From Massilia sp. Root418 (lineage in GTDB: Bacteria > Pseudomonadota > Gammaproteobacteria > Burkholderiales > Burkholderiaceae_D), in contig NZ_LMEC01000022.1 in the NCBI RefSeq assembly GCF_001425265.1, positions 283,218-347,217 of the forward strand: 64,000 nucleotides of DNA, read 5' to 3'. The number at the start of each line of letters is the position of its first letter. Within the stretch, counting starts at the first letter, position 1. Positions 7,848 through 16,749 of this stretch are shown one piece after another. The notes under the pieces were generated by a model. The model saw only the letters and a program-made list of their open reading frames with translations. It made no database searches and was not told the DNA's origin. A program made the translations under genes and the position numbers.

Positions 7848-8381
7848 ATGGCTGAACTCGCAACCGTCGCCCGTCCCTACGCGGAAGCCCTCTTCCGCGT
7901 AGCCCAAGCCGGCAACCTCGCGCAGTGGTCCGATCTGGTGTCCGAACTGGCCCAGATCGGCGGCAACGCCGATGTGCTGGACTATGCCCGCAATCCGAAA
8001 GTTTCGGAAAGCGATGTCGCTGCCACCATTCAGTCCCTGGTGAAATCGCCGCTGAACGCGGAAGCCAATAACTTCCTCGGCATGCTGGTTGCCAACAATC
8101 GTATCGAATTGCTGCCTGAAATCGGCGCCCAGTTCCAGCTGTTGAAAAACGGCGCGGAAGGTGCGGCGGATGCCGAAATCACGAGCGCGTTCGACATGAG
8201 CGCCGCCCAGGTTGCCGAGCTGGTTGCCACGCTGGAAAAGAAATTCAGCCGCAAGCTCAACCCGAGCGTGACCGTAGACCCATCGTTGATCGGTGGCGTG
8301 CGCGTGGTCGTCGGTGATGAAGTGCTCGACACTTCGGTCCGCGCCAGGCTGCAGCAGATGCGTTCCGCGCTGGTCGCTTAA
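7848..8381 (+). CDS. atpH: F-type ATP synthase subunit delta
   Basis: 177 residues. The N-terminal segment ATVARPYAEALFRVA is the family start. The C-terminal DPSLIGGVRVVVGDEVLDTSV is the family's most conserved part. Delta joins the top of F1 to the b stalk. The gene starts two bases after the atpF stop, so the two are likely translated together. Confidence 0.97.
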   Translation: MAELATVARPYAEALFRVAQAGNLAQWSDLVSELAQIGGNADVLDYARNPKVSESDVAATIQSLVKSPLNAEANNFLGMLVANNRIELLPEIGAQFQLLKNGAEGAADAEITSAFDMSAAQVAELVATLEKKFSRKLNPSVTVDPSLIGGVRVVVGDEVLDTSVRARLQQMRSALVA

Positions 8382-8452
8382 GACCCGCTGGCCGCTACGG
8401 CAGACCAAATATACCCTCGCGCAAGCGGAGAGAACTACATTTAGGAGTTAGT

Positions 8453-9994
8453 ATGCAACTCAACCCATCTGAAATCAGCGAGCTGATCAAGAGCCGGATC
8501 CAAGGCATTGATGGCGGCGCTGAAGTGCGCAATCAAGGCACGGTTATTTCCGTAGCCGACGGTATCTGCCGCATCCACGGTCTGTCGGACGTAATGCAAG
8601 GCGAGATGCTGGAATTCCCAGGCAACACCTTCGGCCTGGCCATGAACCTGGAGCGCGACTCCGTCGGCGCCGTGATCCTGGGTGCTTACGAGCACATCTC
8701 GGAAGGCGACACCGTCAAGTGCACCGGCCGTATCCTGGAAGTGCCGGTCGGTCCTGAACTGCGCGGCCGCGTGGTCAACGCCCTGGGCCAGCCGATCGAC
8801 GGCAAAGGTCCGGTCGACGCCAAGCTGACCTCGCCAATCGAAAAGATCGCTCCGGGCGTTATCGCCCGCGAATCCGTGTCGCAGCCTATGCAGACCGGCC
8901 TGAAGTCGATCGACGCGATGGTGCCAATTGGCCGTGGCCAGCGTGAGCTGATCATTGGCGACCGCCAGACTGGTAAGTCGGCGGTAGCGGTTGATGCGAT
9001 CATCAACCAAAAAGGCCAGGGCATGACTTGCATCTACGTTGCAATCGGCCAGAAAGCTTCCACCATCAAGAACATCGTGCGTTCCCTGGAACAGCACGGC
9101 GCAATGGAGTACACCATTGTTGTGGCTGCAACCGCGTCGGAATCGGCTGCGATGCAGTACATCTCGGCCTACTCCGGCTGCACCATGGGCGAATACTTCC
9201 GCGACCGCGGCGAAGACGCCCTGATCGTGTACGATGACCTGTCCAAGCAAGCTGTTGCCTACCGTCAGATCTCCCTGCTGCTGCGCCGCCCACCAGGCCG
9301 CGAAGCGTACCCAGGCGACGTGTTCTACCTGCACAGCCGCCTGCTGGAACGCGCAGCACGCGTGAACGCCGACTACGTCGAAGCCTTCACCGGCGGCGCA
9401 GTCAAAGGCAAGACCGGTTCGCTGACCGCGCTGCCGATCATTGAAACCCAGGCTGGCGACGTTTCGGCGTTCGTGCCAACCAACGTGATTTCGATTACCG
9501 ACGGCCAGATCTTCCTGGAAACCTCGCTGTTCAACTCCGGTATCCGTCCTGCAATTAACGCAGGTATCTCGGTATCGCGCGTTGGTGGCGCCGCCCAGAC
9601 CAAGGTCATCAAAAACCTGTCCGGCGGTATCCGTACCGACTTGGCGCAGTACCGTGAACTGGCTGCGTTCGCGCAGTTCGCATCAGACCTGGACGAATCG
9701 ACCCGCAAGCAGCTGGACCGCGGCGCGCGCGTGACCGAACTGCTGAAGCAGGCTCAGTACTCGCCACTGTCGATTTCCCTGATGGGCGCATCCCTGTTCG
9801 CAGTGAACAAGGGCTTCCTGGACGACGTGGCAGTGAAGAAAGTGCTGCCATTCGAAGCCGGCCTGCACGCCTACCTGAAGACCAAGCAAGCTGCTCTGCT
9901 GGCCAAGATCGAAGAAACCAAGCAACTGGACAAAGACGGCGAAGCTGCCCTGTCGGCCGCCATTGCTGATTTCAAAAAATCCGGCGCATTTTAA
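8453..9994 (+). CDS. atpA: F-type ATP synthase subunit alpha
   Basis: 513 residues, the normal length. The Walker A motif GDRQTGKS is at 169-176. The non-catalytic nucleotide site and the family signature PAINAGISVSRVGGAAQ are present. Three alpha subunits alternate with three beta subunits in the F1 head. The gene is preceded by TTTAGGAGTTAGT, a strong ribosome site. Confidence 0.98.
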   Translation: MQLNPSEISELIKSRIQGIDGGAEVRNQGTVISVADGICRIHGLSDVMQGEMLEFPGNTFGLAMNLERDSVGAVILGAYEHISEGDTVKCTGRILEVPVGPELRGRVVNALGQPIDGKGPVDAKLTSPIEKIAPGVIARESVSQPMQTGLKSIDAMVPIGRGQRELIIGDRQTGKSAVAVDAIINQKGQGMTCIYVAIGQKASTIKNIVRSLEQHGAMEYTIVVAATASESAAMQYISAYSGCTMGEYFRDRGEDALIVYDDLSKQAVAYRQISLLLRRPPGREAYPGDVFYLHSRLLERAARVNADYVEAFTGGAVKGKTGSLTALPIIETQAGDVSAFVPTNVISITDGQIFLETSLFNSGIRPAINAGISVSRVGGAAQTKVIKNLSGGIRTDLAQYRELAAFAQFASDLDESTRKQLDRGARVTELLKQAQYSPLSISLMGASLFAVNKGFLDDVAVKKVLPFEAGLHAYLKTKQAALLAKIEETKQLDKDGEAALSAAIADFKKSGAF

Positions 9995-10055
9995 GCGGCA
10001 CGGCGGTCCCGGCTCCGGCCTCGGACCGCCTTCAGCGCAGAAGGAGTAAGGACTC

Positions 10056-10931
10056 ATGGCAGTAGGCAAAGAGATACGTGGCAAGATCAAAAGCGTAGAG
10101 AATACGAAAAAGATCACCAAGGCGATGGAAATGGTCGCCGCATCGAAAATGCGCAAGGCGCAGGATCGCATGCGCGCCGCCCGTCCCTACAGTGACAAGG
10201 TTCGTAACATCGCCGCTAATCTGGCAACCGCCAACCCTGAATACACGCACCCGTTCCTGGCGCAAGCGCAGGGAACCGAAGCGAAAGCAGTGGGTTTCAT
10301 CATCGTCACGACCGACAAGGGTCTGTGCGGTGGCTTGAACACCAACGTGCTGCGCATGGTGACGGCGAAAACGCGCGAGCTGGAAACGGCCGGCGTCAAG
10401 GTTGAAGCGGTAGCCATCGGTAACAAAGGTTTGGGGTTCTTGAATCGGGTTGGCGTTCCTGTCGTTGCGCAAGCGACGCAGATCGGCGACACGCCGCACC
10501 TGGACAAATTGATCGGACCTGTGAAGGTCATGCTCGAAAAGTTCACGGAAGGCAAACTCGACGCAGTGTACCTGTGCTATACCAAGTTCATCAACACAAT
10601 GAAGCAAGAGCCGCAAGTGCAGCAGCTGCTGCCGCTGACGGCGGACAACATCACGGCCGACAAGGGTAGCCACAAGTGGGACTACATCTACGAGCCGGAT
10701 GCAGCGACCGTGATTGACGAACTGCTGGAGCGCTACATTGAAGCGCTGGTATACCAGGCGGTGGCGGAAAACCTGGCGTCCGAGCAATCGGCCCGCATGG
10801 TGGCCATGAAGGCCGCCAGCGACAACGCAGGTAGCGTCATCGGTGAACTGAAGCTGATCTATAACAAGACGCGTCAGGCTGCGATTACCAAAGAACTCTC
10901 CGAAATCGTTGCCGGTGCGGCTGCGGTTTAA
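10056..10931 (+). CDS. atpG: F-type ATP synthase subunit gamma
   Basis: 291 residues. The N-terminal coiled coil (GKIKSVENTKKITKAMEMVAA) and the C-terminal helix (ITKELSEIVAGAAAV) form the rotor shaft. The segment TTDKGLCGGLN lies in the globular part, as expected. The rotor turns within the alpha3-beta3 ring and couples proton flow to catalysis. AAGGAG precedes the ATG. Confidence 0.97.
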   Translation: MAVGKEIRGKIKSVENTKKITKAMEMVAASKMRKAQDRMRAARPYSDKVRNIAANLATANPEYTHPFLAQAQGTEAKAVGFIIVTTDKGLCGGLNTNVLRMVTAKTRELETAGVKVEAVAIGNKGLGFLNRVGVPVVAQATQIGDTPHLDKLIGPVKVMLEKFTEGKLDAVYLCYTKFINTMKQEPQVQQLLPLTADNITADKGSHKWDYIYEPDAATVIDELLERYIEALVYQAVAENLASEQSARMVAMKAASDNAGSVIGELKLIYNKTRQAAITKELSEIVAGAAAV

Positions 10932-10961
10932 ACGAATTTAACTATATTTGAAGGAACGAAC

Positions 10962-12362
10962 ATGGCTGATGGCAAAATCGTTCAGTGTATCGGCGCTGTG
11001 GTGGACGTTGAGTTTCCACGCAACGCGATGCCTAAGGTATTTGATGCCTTGAAAATGGAAGGCTCCGAGCTGACCCTGGAAGTACAACAACAGCTGGGCG
11101 ACGGCGTGGTCCGTACCATTGCTCTGGGTTCGTCCGACGGCCTGCGCCGCGGCATGATGATCCAGAACACCGGCAAACCAATCATGGTTCCAGTTGGCAA
11201 AGCCACCCTGGGCCGCATCATGGACGTGCTGGGCAACCCGATCGACGAATGCGGTCCAGTTGCACACGACCAGATCGCTTCGATCCACCGCACGGCGCCT
11301 GCGTACGACGAACTGTCGCCATCGCAAGACCTGCTGGAAACCGGCATCAAGGTGATTGACCTGGTGTGCCCGTTCGCCAAAGGCGGTAAAGTCGGTCTGT
11401 TCGGCGGTGCAGGTGTGGGCAAGACCGTGAACATGATGGAACTGATCAACAACATCGCCAAAGCGCACTCGGGTCTGTCCGTGTTCGCCGGCGTGGGCGA
11501 GCGTACCCGCGAAGGTAACGACTTCTACCACGAGATGGCCGATGCCAAGGTGGTGGACCTGGAAAACCCGGAAAACTCCAAGGTAGCGATGGTCTACGGC
11601 CAGATGAACGAACCACCAGGCAACCGTCTGCGCGTTGCGCTGACCGGTCTGACCATGGCGGAAGCGTTCCGTGACGAAGGCAAAGACGTTCTGTTCTTCG
11701 TGGACAACATCTACCGCTTCACCCTGGCCGGTACCGAAGTATCCGCACTGCTGGGCCGTATGCCTTCCGCAGTGGGTTACCAGCCTACCCTGGCCGAAGA
11801 AATGGGCCGCCTGCAAGAGCGTATTACGTCCACCAAGACCGGTTCGATCACCTCGATCCAGGCCGTGTACGTTCCAGCGGATGACTTGACCGACCCGTCG
11901 CCAGCGACCACCTTCGGTCACCTGGATTCCACCGTTGTTCTGTCGCGTGACATCGCCTCGCTGGGTATCTACCCTGCAGTTGATCCACTGGACTCGACCT
12001 CGCGCCAGCTGGACCCGCTGGTCGTTGGCCAGGACCACTACGACACCGCCCGTGCCGTACAGGGCACCCTGCAGCGCTACAAGGAACTGCGCGACATTAT
12101 CGCGATTCTGGGCATGGACGAACTGGCGCCGGAAGACAAGCTGCTGGTGGCACGCGCGCGTAAGATGCAGCGTTTCCTGTCGCAGCCGTTCCACGTTGCT
12201 GAAGTGTTCACCGGTTCCCCAGGTAAATACGTTTCGCTGAAAGACACGATCAAGGGCTTCAAGATGATCGCTTCGGGCGAACTGGATCACCTGCCGGAAC
12301 AGGCGTTCTACATGGTCGGCACGATCGAAGAAGCAATCGAAAAAGCCAAAAAACTCAACTAA
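10962..12362 (+). CDS. atpD: F-type ATP synthase subunit beta
   Basis: 466 residues. The catalytic Walker A motif GGAGVGKT is at 148-155. The GERTREGND segment carries the catalytic glutamate, and LLFFVDNIYRF is the Walker B region. This is the ATP-making subunit. A strong GNRA-loop hairpin lies between atpD and atpC. Confidence 0.98.
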   Translation: MADGKIVQCIGAVVDVEFPRNAMPKVFDALKMEGSELTLEVQQQLGDGVVRTIALGSSDGLRRGMMIQNTGKPIMVPVGKATLGRIMDVLGNPIDECGPVAHDQIASIHRTAPAYDELSPSQDLLETGIKVIDLVCPFAKGGKVGLFGGAGVGKTVNMMELINNIAKAHSGLSVFAGVGERTREGNDFYHEMADAKVVDLENPENSKVAMVYGQMNEPPGNRLRVALTGLTMAEAFRDEGKDVLFFVDNIYRFTLAGTEVSALLGRMPSAVGYQPTLAEEMGRLQERITSTKTGSITSIQAVYVPADDLTDPSPATTFGHLDSTVVLSRDIASLGIYPAVDPLDSTSRQLDPLVVGQDHYDTARAVQGTLQRYKELRDIIAILGMDELAPEDKLLVARARKMQRFLSQPFHVAEVFTGSPGKYVSLKDTIKGFKMIASGELDHLPEQAFYMVGTIEEAIEKAKKLN

Positions 12363-12377
12363 TCGCTGAGTTTGCTT

Positions 12378-12401
12378 CGGCCCCGCCGCAAGGCGGGGCC
12401 G
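12378..12401 (+). promoter_or_regulatory. Stable GCAA-loop hairpin between atpD and atpC
   Basis: A perfect 10-bp stem, CGGCCCCGCC (12378-12387) with GGCGGGGCCG (12392-12401), is closed by a GCAA (GNRA-type) tetraloop. No T-tract follows (TCATAT), so it should not terminate strongly. It may protect the upstream message from 3' decay or lower epsilon expression; both ideas are inference. Confidence 0.7.
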
Positions 12402-12422
12402 TCATATCCCGATAGGACACAC

Positions 12423-12845
12423 ATGGCAAATACCATACACGTAGACGTGGTTTCCGCGGAAGAGCAGATCTTCTCGGGCGAAGCCGAATTCGTCGCGTTG
12501 CCGGGCGAGCAGGGCGAGCTGGGGATCTACCCCAAGCACACCCCGCTGATCACCCGTATTCGTCCAGGCGCGGTACGCATCAAGGTAGCAGGCAAGGCTG
12601 AAGAAGAGTTCGTCTTCGTGGCCGGCGGCTTGCTGGAAGTGCAGCCGAACGCCGTTACGGTACTGGCTGACACCGCGATCCGTGGTGCAGACCTGGATGA
12701 AGCCAAAGCCTCGGCCGCCAAGAAACTGGCGGAAGAAGCCCTGGCCAACAACACCGGCAGCATTGACTACGCGAAAGCGCAAGCCGAGCTGGCCGCCGCG
12801 ATCGGCCAGCTGGCCGCCATCGCCAAACTGCGCTCGAAGCAATAA
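12423..12845 (+). CDS. atpC: F-type ATP synthase subunit epsilon
   Basis: 140 residues from the ATG at 12423 (MANTIHVDVVSAEEQIFSG). The N-terminal beta-sandwich and the C-terminal two-helix regulatory domain (DEAKASAAKKLAEEALAN) are both present. Epsilon belongs to the rotor and can inhibit ATP hydrolysis. The open frame continues upstream into the hairpin, but the ATG at 12423, just after GATAGGACACAC, is the standard start. Confidence 0.96.
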   Translation: MANTIHVDVVSAEEQIFSGEAEFVALPGEQGELGIYPKHTPLITRIRPGAVRIKVAGKAEEEFVFVAGGLLEVQPNAVTVLADTAIRGADLDEAKASAAKKLAEEALANNTGSIDYAKAQAELAAAIGQLAAIAKLRSKQ

Positions 12846-12865
12846 GCTTTACGCAGCAGTATCAG

Positions 12866-12890
12866 AAAGGCAGCTTAGGCTGCCTTTTTT
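12866..12890 (+). terminator. Rho-independent terminator of the atp operon
   Basis: A perfect 9-bp stem, AAAGGCAGC (12866-12874) with GCTGCCTTT (12879-12887) and loop TTAG, leads into TTTTTT and then ATTTT. It lies 20 bases after the atpC stop. Confidence 0.93.
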
Positions 12891-12948
12891 ATTTTCCGAT
12901 AATTGCTTTTCTGGCAAAATACGCGTTTCCGAACCGAAAAATTTTCTC

Positions 12949-13917
12949 ATGAAACGTCTGCTGATCGCCTGCCTCGGCCTGAGCGCCGCCTTCTCCTGCC
13001 ACGCTGCCGACGCGCCGGCGGCGCCCAAGCTGGAGGTGCACAGCCTGGCGCGCGAGTTCGTGACGTTCTGGGACGGCACGCAGGGCCTGCCTGAGGCGGA
13101 GCGCGTGCAGGCGTTCAAGACGCAGGTGGGAGCGAAGTTTCCTGAGTTCTACGGCGTGGAGCGGTACGCCGGCGCGCGCACGGCCGCCCAGCACGACGAC
13201 ATTATCCGCCGCAACATCGCGGCTTTTGGCGAACAGCGGCAGGCGTATCTCGACAAGGTGGACCAGTTCGGCACCGAACTGCCTGGCCACATCGCCACGT
13301 TCACGGCCGCCTTCCCGGACTTTAAGCCGGTAGTGGCCACTTACTTCCTGCATTCGCTAGGCGAGATGGATGGGGGCACACGGGTGCTGAACGGCCGCAA
13401 TTACCTGATTTTCGGCGCGGATGGCATGGTGCGCTATCACGGCAAGGGCACCGAAGCCCCGTTCTTCCATCACGAGCTGTTCCACACTTACCACTACAAG
13501 CAGGCGCCGGATTGCGACGACAGCGTGCTGTGGCAGCGCCTGTGGATTGAGGGGCTGGCCACCTATGTGTCCAAAGTGCTTAACCCGCAGGCGAACGACC
13601 AGGAATTGCTGATCGACTTCCCGAAGGGCAGCGCCGCGCGCATCAGGGGGCAAATTTACGCCAACATGGCGCAACTGGAGCGTGTGTTCGACAGCCCCGA
13701 CGAGGTCCAGCTAGGCAGCCTGTTCTACATGAACGGCGCCAGCGTGGACGGCCTGCCGCCCCGGCGCGGCTACATGCTGGGCTATCTGGTTGCCGAGGAA
13801 TTGGGCAAGACGCGCAGCCCGGCGCAACTGGCCAATCTCAGCTGCACCGAAGCGCGCCCGCTGATCACCGCCGCGATACACACTCTGAAGCAGCAATCTT
13901 CATCTCCTTCATTCTGA
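12949..13917 (+). CDS. Secreted putative HExxH (gluzincin-like) metallopeptidase
   Basis: 322 residues from the ATG at 12949; the frame upstream of it overlaps atpC and is a shadow. A signal peptide with a likely cut after SCHA ends near residue 19. The zinc motif HELFH is at 175-179, and WIEGLATYV (Glu201) lies about 22 residues further on. The arrangement HExxH ... E in an EGLATY context is what gluzincin-type peptidases use as the third zinc ligand. I do not recognise a named family, and substrate and activity are unknown. It has its own short upstream region after the atp terminator. Confidence 0.6.
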   Translation: MKRLLIACLGLSAAFSCHAADAPAAPKLEVHSLAREFVTFWDGTQGLPEAERVQAFKTQVGAKFPEFYGVERYAGARTAAQHDDIIRRNIAAFGEQRQAYLDKVDQFGTELPGHIATFTAAFPDFKPVVATYFLHSLGEMDGGTRVLNGRNYLIFGADGMVRYHGKGTEAPFFHHELFHTYHYKQAPDCDDSVLWQRLWIEGLATYVSKVLNPQANDQELLIDFPKGSAARIRGQIYANMAQLERVFDSPDEVQLGSLFYMNGASVDGLPPRRGYMLGYLVAEELGKTRSPAQLANLSCTEARPLITAAIHTLKQQSSSPSF

Positions 13918-13940
13918 ATTCGCGCGCAAGCGATGAGGAA

Positions 13941-14492
13941 TCAGCTGCACATGCCGTAGGCTTTACGGTCGTCGAAATAGCGATAGGTGAAGGTGCGGAC
14001 CGGATAGCGGTCGCGGCCGATCACCATTGGCGGCGGCGTGAAGTCGAAACGTTCCGGCAGCTTGCCCTTGAATTGCATGCGGAAGCGGAATTGGGTGGCG
14101 TCCGACGTCGCGGTCGCCACCATTAATACCGGCACTTCCTTGATTACTTCCACCATTTCAGGCCTTGCGCTAGTGCCACGCTGATAAATGCTGGCGATTT
14201 CGGCATTCATCAGCGGTGCGCCTTTGGGCTGATATATCTTGAATGCGCGGCTGGTGAATTGCGCTTGGGTATTTCGCGGCAGCATATACACCAGGCCGAT
14301 TTCCACCCCGCCTTCCGGTAACGCCACAGGCGCCGTGGCGGTCACGAATATCCCTTTCGGCAAGTCAAAGCGCGATTCGTCCACCCAGTTCTTGCAATCA
14401 GGCGTTTTAGCCTGGTACAGGTCGACCGGAGTGTAGCTATCGCCGCAAGCGGCAAGGGCGAACAGAAGCGAAAGTGGCGCATAGCGGCGCAT
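13941..14492 (-). CDS. Uncharacterised lipoprotein
   Basis: 183 residues. The N-terminus MRRYAPLSLLFALAACGDS ends in the lipobox LAAC, so it is probably a lipid-anchored envelope protein with Cys16 as the acylated residue. The rest has mixed beta character with no motif I recognise. It converges with the metallopeptidase gene, with 23 bases between the two stops. Confidence 0.7.
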   Translation of the reverse strand: MRRYAPLSLLFALAACGDSYTPVDLYQAKTPDCKNWVDESRFDLPKGIFVTATAPVALPEGGVEIGLVYMLPRNTQAQFTSRAFKIYQPKGAPLMNAEIASIYQRGTSARPEMVEVIKEVPVLMVATATSDATQFRFRMQFKGKLPERFDFTPPPMVIGRDRYPVRTFTYRYFDDRKAYGMCS

Positions 14493-14535
14493 ATGTATTA
14501 CCGGTAGTGGTGGAATACCCGCATGGTATCAGAAA

Positions 14536-14901
14536 TCAGCGCTTCTCTTCTATTAAAGCCAGCAAATGGCCGTCCGGATCGCGGAAGAACGCCATCCATA
14601 ATTCGTGATCCGACATTTTCGTCACCAGGTGCGGCGTGCCGTCGAAGCGAACCGATTTGGCCTTCAACTTATCAGTGACCGCTTCAATGTCTTTGACGGA
14701 GAAATAAATACAGGTGCCCTGCCCCGGATAGATTTGCCGGGTAGTGCCTTCGAGCATTAAGCGCACGCCATCGCAATCAAAAAATACCAGCTCGCCAAAA
14801 CGGTAAAGCTTGTGCAGTCCAAGAACCTCGCCGTAAAACCTTTCCGCTTCGTCGGCATCCGACACTGCCATTGCGATTTGGCCCACTTTGGATAACGCCA
14901 T
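14536..14901 (-). CDS. VOC (glyoxalase/bleomycin-resistance fold) family protein
   Basis: 121 residues. The N-terminus KVGQIAMAVSDADEAERFYGEVLG and the C-terminus FFRDPDGHLLALIEEKR are typical of single-domain VOC proteins with paired beta-alpha-beta-beta-beta modules. Metal-binding positions look only partly kept, so the reaction cannot be named. It lies between the lipoprotein gene and rsgA on the same strand. Confidence 0.85.
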   Translation of the reverse strand: MALSKVGQIAMAVSDADEAERFYGEVLGLHKLYRFGELVFFDCDGVRLMLEGTTRQIYPGQGTCIYFSVKDIEAVTDKLKAKSVRFDGTPHLVTKMSDHELWMAFFRDPDGHLLALIEEKR

Positions 14902-15025
14902 GTTTCGCTCCCACGCTGAGTTGATCGTTACAGACTAGGCGTTTTGCCGCCCGCATTCAAGCGTGCAGGGCGTGCCAAGCACGAATCAAGCATGATCAAG
15001 CCAGAAGCTGGCATAAAATCGGCGC

Positions 15026-15050
15026 CGGAAGGGCCGAAACGGCCCTTCCG
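15026..15050 (-). terminator. Likely terminator after rsgA
   Basis: A perfect 11-bp stem (CGGAAGGGCCG, 15026-15036, with 15040-15050) has a 3-base loop. Read on the minus strand, it lies about 20 bases after the rsgA stop and is followed by GCGCCGATTTT, a short, slightly distant T-run. The rest of 14902-15067 holds nothing else I can support. Confidence 0.6.
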
Positions 15051-15067
15051 CGGTTGAATTGCGCGTG

Positions 15068-16117
15068 CTAGTTGCGCTTGTCGTGGCTGCGCTTGGTGCC
15101 AGCCTTGTTCAGCACCTTCCACTTGGCTTTCTCCGCGATCCGGTCCAGCGGAGTTTGCTGGCTGCGCTGCGCATCGCGTACCAGCTTATGGAAATTCAAT
15201 AGCCGGTCGGAATGAATATTCCCGCGCACCGCACAGCCGGGTTCGGATTCGTGGCGGCAATCGCGGAATTGGCAGTCAGCCGCCAGGAGCGCGATATCGT
15301 TGAATACCGACGTCAGCGCTTCTTCGTCGGCATCCGGCCGCCAGGTGCGCAATCCCGGCGTATCGATAATGCAAGCTCCATCGGGACATAAATGCAGGGA
15401 GCGCGCCGTCGTGGTATGGCGGCCCCTGCCATCGCCCTTTCTGATGCCGCCGGTTTCCTGATGCGCTGAGGTGAGCGTATTTGTCAGAGTGGATTTACCG
15501 GCGCCGGATGAGCCCAGCAGGCATAAAGTCTGGCCGGCACCAAGCCAGGGACTTAATTCTGCAATCGAATTCGGGCTGTGGGCATTAACGCAGAGGACGG
15601 GAATATGGGGCGGCAGCCGGCCGCTTATGTCGTCCATCCGTTGCGGCGAATTTCCGGCAATATCAGCCTTGGTTAATACGATAACCGGTGCAATAGCTGA
15701 GGTCCGCACAATTGCGATATAACGCTCCAGCCGGCGTAAATTAAAATCGTGGTCCAGGCCCATTACCAGCAGGGCGGTGTCGATATTGCTGGCGATGGAT
15801 TGCCGATTTCCGTCTGCGGACAGTCGCGCAATATGATTGGTTGGGGATAATTGCTGGCTTATCCACAATTCGTTTATATCATTTGATTCTGTGACGACCC
15901 AGTCCCCGACTGCAAGGGCGCCATCGCCTAATAGCCGGGGCAGGGCGCGAGCCTTATATTCGGCGTTGCCGTCGTGCACGGAAAACCAGCTGCGCTGGAC
16001 TTCCGTTAATCGCATCAGTTGCGCGCCGGCAGGGGCGGGCTCCAATGTGTGCAGTTGGCTAGCGGTGAACTGGTTGAATCCGATGCGGCGTAATACTTCG
16101 AAATTAAATTCGATCAT
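15068..16117 (-). CDS. rsgA: Ribosome small subunit-dependent GTPase A
   Basis: 349 residues. The circularly permuted GTPase order is visible: the G4 motif LTKAD comes before the G1 loop GSSGAGKST, with DTPGLRTW as G3 after it. The C-terminal zinc knuckle reads CQFRDCRHESEPGCAV. RsgA tests late 30S assembly and is activated by the ribosome. The N-terminal domain is longer than the basic OB fold. The ATG at 16117 lies next to AATTCGATC and no better start is seen. Confidence 0.96.
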   Translation of the reverse strand: MIEFNFEVLRRIGFNQFTASQLHTLEPAPAGAQLMRLTEVQRSWFSVHDGNAEYKARALPRLLGDGALAVGDWVVTESNDINELWISQQLSPTNHIARLSADGNRQSIASNIDTALLVMGLDHDFNLRRLERYIAIVRTSAIAPVIVLTKADIAGNSPQRMDDISGRLPPHIPVLCVNAHSPNSIAELSPWLGAGQTLCLLGSSGAGKSTLTNTLTSAHQETGGIRKGDGRGRHTTTARSLHLCPDGACIIDTPGLRTWRPDADEEALTSVFNDIALLAADCQFRDCRHESEPGCAVRGNIHSDRLLNFHKLVRDAQRSQQTPLDRIAEKAKWKVLNKAGTKRSHDKRN

Positions 16118-16271
16118 GATGAGTGGTGTTCCTGTATCCGGGATTGCCCGCGGCGCGCGCGAGCACAGCCAGCCGCGAAGTGCGGAGGCGCGAAAAGTCA
16201 GGGATAGGCCGGCGCGCGGTCAGGCGCGGCCAGACACCAGCTCGATTAAAGCAGGGGGCGTGGACGGGCGG

Positions 16272-16310
16272 TCAGGCGGCCGGCAGGAGGACAATGTCAA
16301 AGGTCTGCAT
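16272..16310 (-). CDS. Possible 12-residue micro-ORF downstream of speD
   Basis: The minus strand reads MQTFDIVLLPAA and a stop. The ATG at 16310 is preceded by AGGAG with an 8-base spacing, an ideal ribosome site, at a place with no other gene to use it. It lies about 60 bases after the speD stop and 155 bases before rsgA. It may be a leader peptide, a tiny functional peptide, or chance. The remainder of 16118-16371 shows nothing else. Confidence 0.35.
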   Translation of the reverse strand: MQTFDIVLLPAA

Positions 16311-16371
16311 TTTGTGGTCTCCTGTGGATAAGTGATGGAAGCCGCCAGTGTGGCACCGGCTTGTGGAAGAG

Positions 16372-16749
16372 TCAATTGTTTGCACTGCGGCGGATGGTAT
16401 TCAACTGGCAACCTTGCGGCGCGAGCGCGTCCTGGATCACCGCCAGCGCGGTTTGCGGCTGGCTGGCGCCGCACATGAAGATGTCCACCGCCGCGAAGCC
16501 ATCCTCCGGCCAGGTGTGGATGGAAATGTGGGATTCCGCGAGCAGCACCACGCCGGTCACACCCAGGCCTTCGCCGAAACCGTGGAAGTGGCTGTGCAGC
16601 ACCCGTGCGCCGGCGGCGGCGGCGGCCGAGCGCAGCAGCGCTTCCAGTTCGTCGCAATCGCTCAGCCGGCTGGCGTGGATGCCGGACAGGTCGGCCAGCA
16701 GGTGGCTGCCGGCGGGCAGGTGGATGCGTTCGCAAACCGTGCCGCTCAC
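16372..16749 (-). CDS. speD: S-adenosylmethionine decarboxylase proenzyme (prokaryotic class 1B)
   Basis: 125 residues. The self-processing site ESHISIHTWPE begins at Glu72; in the characterised Thermotoga enzyme the bond before the first Ser (here Ser73) is cut, giving a pyruvoyl group. Cys93 in FMCGAS matches the catalytic cysteine. The product, decarboxylated SAM, is the aminopropyl donor for spermidine synthesis. The GTG start at 16749 overlaps the stop of the small Gly-rich gene (GTGA), indicating coupled translation. A spermidine-synthase-like gene lies in the divergent arm. Confidence 0.95.
   Translation of the reverse strand: MSGTVCERIHLPAGSHLLADLSGIHASRLSDCDELEALLRSAAAAAGARVLHSHFHGFGEGLGVTGVVLLAESHISIHTWPEDGFAAVDIFMCGASQPQTALAVIQDALAPQGCQLNTIRRSANN

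Noticed and set aside
14928..15122. 64-residue minus-strand frame at the end of rsgA
   Set aside because: It overlaps the rsgA end and its terminator hairpin, has no ribosome site and no similarity to anything I know.
15859..15867. Perfect DnaA box TTATCCACA, and a second (reverse) at 16323-16331
   Set aside because: The two are single boxes about 460 bases apart, one inside rsgA, without clustered boxes, an AT-rich melting patch, or dnaA/dnaN genes nearby. An origin is not supported.
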